Of a stretch of DNA of 64,000 nucleotides, positions 62,348 through 64,000 are shown one piece after another. Under the pieces are notes generated by a model. The model was not told the DNA's origin. It saw only the letters and a list, made by a program, of their open reading frames with translations, and did not search any database. How positions within the stretch are numbered: the stretch's first letter is position 1; every line of letters starts with the position of its first letter. This DNA comes from Tamlana carrageenivorans (GTDB taxonomy: Bacteria > Bacteroidota > Bacteroidia > Flavobacteriales > Flavobacteriaceae). The DNA is taken from the NCBI RefSeq assembly GCF_002893765.1, contig NZ_CP025938.1, forward strand, positions 3,243,501 through 3,307,500, in the 5' to 3' direction. A program made the translations under genes and the position numbers.

Positions 62348-63384
62348 CTGTTATATACACGGTTTTCCTGTTCGTTAACTCGAATAAAAGTAGTGCGTTT
62401 GGTGAGTTCTTTTAGCCTGGAAGCGCCCACATAAGTACAGGTACTACGTAAACCGCCTAAAATGTCTTGAAGTGTGGTTTCCACCGGTCCTTTGTAGGGT
62501 ACTTCAACCGTTTTTCCTTCACTCGCTCTATACTCAACAACGCCGCCTACATGTTTTTCCATGGCAGTAGCCGAACTCATACCGTAAAATTGTTTAAATA
62601 CTTTGCCGTTTTTTTTAACGATTTTACCACCACTTTCATCATGTCCTGCCAGCATACCTCCAAGCATTACAAAATCGGCACCAGCACCAAAAGCTTTAGC
62701 AATATCGCCCGGCGTTGTACAACCACCATCACTAATAATTTGTCCGCCTAAACCATGAGCCGCATCAGCACATTCTATAATGGCAGAAAGTTGTGGATAG
62801 CCAACACCTGTTTTAACTCTTGTGGTACACACAGAACCAGGTCCAATACCTACTTTAATAATATCGGCTCCAGAAATTAAAAGTTCTTCTACCATTTCGC
62901 CTGTAACCACATTTCCAGCAATAATGACTTTATCTGGAAATAAATGCCTTGTATTGCGCACAAAGGCTGTAAAGTGCTCTGAATAACCATTAGCCACATC
63001 AATACAAATAAATTTTAAATGGGGATGTAACTCAAAAATACGTGTTAGTTTTTCGGTATCGTTTTCACTTGTTCCTGTGCTTACAGCTATATAATCCTCT
63101 ATGGACTCCGGGGCGCTTTCTAAAAAACTATTCCAGTCTTCAATAGAATAGTGTTTATGTATGGCCGTAAATACTTTTTTTTCAGATAAGGCCTTAGCCA
63201 TTTCAAAGGTCCCCACAGTATCCATGTTGGCTGATATGATAGGAATTCCTGACCAAGTTAAAGGGCTGTGTAAAAATTTAAATTCCCTTTCTAAACTCAC
63301 TTCAGATCGGCTCTTCAAAGTAGATCGTTTAGGTCTTATCATCACATCTTTAAAGCCTAACTTAATGTCATATTCAATTCTCAT
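62344..63384 (-). CDS. guaC: GMP reductase
   Basis: A TIM-barrel enzyme of 346 residues that lacks the CBS domains of IMP dehydrogenase. It starts MRIEYDIKLGFKDVMIRPKR. The catalytic Cys is in KVGIGPGSVCTTR (about residue 187), with DGGCTTPGD and GGMLAGHDESGG for phosphate binding, as in GuaC. It converts GMP to IMP with NADPH for purine balance. It is convergent with the ABC gene. Confidence 0.94.
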   Translation of the reverse strand: MRIEYDIKLGFKDVMIRPKRSTLKSRSEVSLEREFKFLHSPLTWSGIPIISANMDTVGTFEMAKALSEKKVFTAIHKHYSIEDWNSFLESAPESIEDYIAVSTGTSENDTEKLTRIFELHPHLKFICIDVANGYSEHFTAFVRNTRHLFPDKVIIAGNVVTGEMVEELLISGADIIKVGIGPGSVCTTRVKTGVGYPQLSAIIECADAAHGLGGQIISDGGCTTPGDIAKAFGAGADFVMLGGMLAGHDESGGKIVKKNGKVFKQFYGMSSATAMEKHVGGVVEYRASEGKTVEVPYKGPVETTLQDILGGLRSTCTYVGASRLKELTKRTTFIRVNEQENRVYNS

Positions 63385-63466
63385 CTAATATTTTTTGGTA
63401 GTTTTAATGCAAACCTAAAATTAGTCATTTTCAAAATAAAATTTGACTTAATAACGAATAATCATT

Positions 63467-63497
63467 TTGATAATTCGTAAATTTATAGATATGTTTG
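63467..63497 (+). promoter_or_regulatory. Consensus flavobacterial promoter before sensor kinase
   Basis: TTG at 63467-63469 and TATGTTTG at 63490-63497 are 20 bp apart and fit the TTG-N19-21-TAnnTTTG promoter of Bacteroidetes. Transcription would begin near 63504, giving a leader of about 40 bases that contains the C12 tract. The ATG inside the box (63491) is therefore unlikely to be a start codon. Confidence 0.65.
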
Positions 63498-63524
63498 TTA
63501 AAAAAACTATTATATCAGGTTACT

Positions 63525-63536
63525 CCCCCCCCCCCC
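63525..63536 (+). repeat. C12 homopolymer in the kinase leader
   Basis: Twelve consecutive C end 6 bp before the ATG at 63543. Such a run is exceptional in this AT-rich genome and is expected to vary in length by slippage. In the leader it could alter translation efficiency; if an upstream start were used it would switch reading frame. Confidence 0.8.
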
Positions 63537-63542
63537 AAATTT

Positions 63543-64000
63543 ATGAAATCAATTAAAAAGAGGTATAAATTATCTTTTCTGATTTCCCTAAGCATTGTCA
63601 CCATACTTCTGATAGGCTTTCTTTTCTTAGAAAAAAAATGTATATTGAAAGTGCTGCTGGTATTTTATTTGTTCTTGCTGTTATTCAAGTATTCGGACTT
63701 CAATATTTTTTTAAAAATCAGCTTAAAAATGATGTGATTAATTCAAACTTAAAGCTTCGAGTGAATGAGTTAAAACGAAATTTAGACACTGCAGAAACAA
63801 TTGCCGGTCAAAAGTCCATTTATTTGGCAAACATGAGTTACGAAATTCGCACCCCATTAAAAACGGTTCTGGGTATGTTAAACCTGCTGAAACAAAAGTA
63901 TTTAGAATCCGATCAAATCGCACAATTAGAAATTGCCGAATATTCATCATTACATATTTTGCAATTGGTGAATATGATTGCAGATAATGCCGTTGTAGAG
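63543..64000 (+). pseudogene. Sensor-kinase-like protein, frameshifted, His to Tyr, 3' end outside window
   Basis: From ATG 63543 the frame encodes a basic start and a membrane helix (SFLISLSIVTILLIGF), then leaves frame after LEKK at an A8 run (63631-63638) and stops at 63737. With nine A it continues MYIESAAGILFVLAV (second helix), a coil (KLRVNELKRNLDTAE) and a HisKA-like region, open to the window edge. That region reads NMSYEIRTPLKTVLGMLNL: the position of the phospho-acceptor His (SHEIRTP) is Tyr, codon TAC at 63839-63841. It may be a degenerate kinase, a phase-variable gene or a sequencing artefact. Confidence 0.7.

Noticed and set aside
63491..63541. ATG at 63491 as start of the sensor kinase
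   Set aside because: It lies in the TATGTTTG promoter box and its frame stops at once after the C12 tract; a TTG start at 63495 would be in frame but begins before the likely transcript.

Overview
The window reads as a chromosomal segment of a marine-type flavobacterium (Bacteroidetes, Flavobacteriaceae). The grounds are low G+C, a SusC/SusD pair, type IX secretion C-terminal domains, a TAnnTTTG-type promoter element in several places, TamB and AI-2E genes in typical flavobacterial order, and REP-like repeats of the kind common in this family. No rRNA, tRNA or CRISPR array was seen.

Region 1 (1-9300) is a wreck of mobile elements over an old peptide-export locus. A C39 peptidase/ABC exporter, a thioredoxin-like protein and the 3' part of a small membrane protein survive on the minus strand. 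An IS21-family element (3885-8784) cuts off the membrane gene on one side and a DUF1810 gene on the other. That IS21 copy itself carries an IS256 and an IS1595 element, each with 8-bp target duplications. Region 2 (9400-17450) is ordinary chromosome: a SYLF protein, a Fic protein, a LexA-like repressor in an operon with an exonuclease/GIY-YIG fusion, a short-chain dehydrogenase and two T9SS-exported proteins. Region 3 (17500-22500) is a second IS graveyard (IS256 end, IS4 chimera, IS110 fragment, solo IS21 end, complete IS1380) around a lysozyme-inhibitor-like lipoprotein.

Region 4 (22600-40200) holds pheT and then a coherent N-acetylglucosamine/chitooligosaccharide locus. nagX, nagP and a LytTR two-component pair run leftward. 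SusC, SusD, a NagB-deacetylase fusion, a broken lipoprotein, a GH20 hexosaminidase and a BadF-type GlcNAc kinase run rightward. Together they would bind and import amino sugars, cleave them, phosphorylate GlcNAc, deacetylate it and deaminate it to fructose-6-phosphate. REP-like repeats flank this block on both sides.

Region 5 (40500-47310) is a variable island. Small accessory genes (DUF3024, UPF0158, HigBA toxin-antitoxin, GNAT, a small membrane protein) are each followed by, or close to, an imperfect inverted repeat of about 130-190 bp with ACAAC...GTTGT ends. This is an attC-like, cassette-like arrangement without a visible integrase, and IS30 and IS3 elements have inserted into it. A related repeat follows the lipoprotein gene at 18520. 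Region 6 (47318-63384) is housekeeping: rRNA/tRNA modification (rsmE, trmH-like, tsaD), a PPIase, TamB, pfkA-gap, a second BadF kinase, an ABC protein and guaC. The window ends in a sensor-kinase gene with a consensus promoter, a C12 tract just before its start, a frameshift in an A8 run, and Tyr in place of the phospho-accepting His.

Broken genes are frequent (nonsense codons, homopolymer frameshifts, a damaged Walker A). Some may be sequencing errors, so the reads at these sites should be checked before biological conclusions are drawn.
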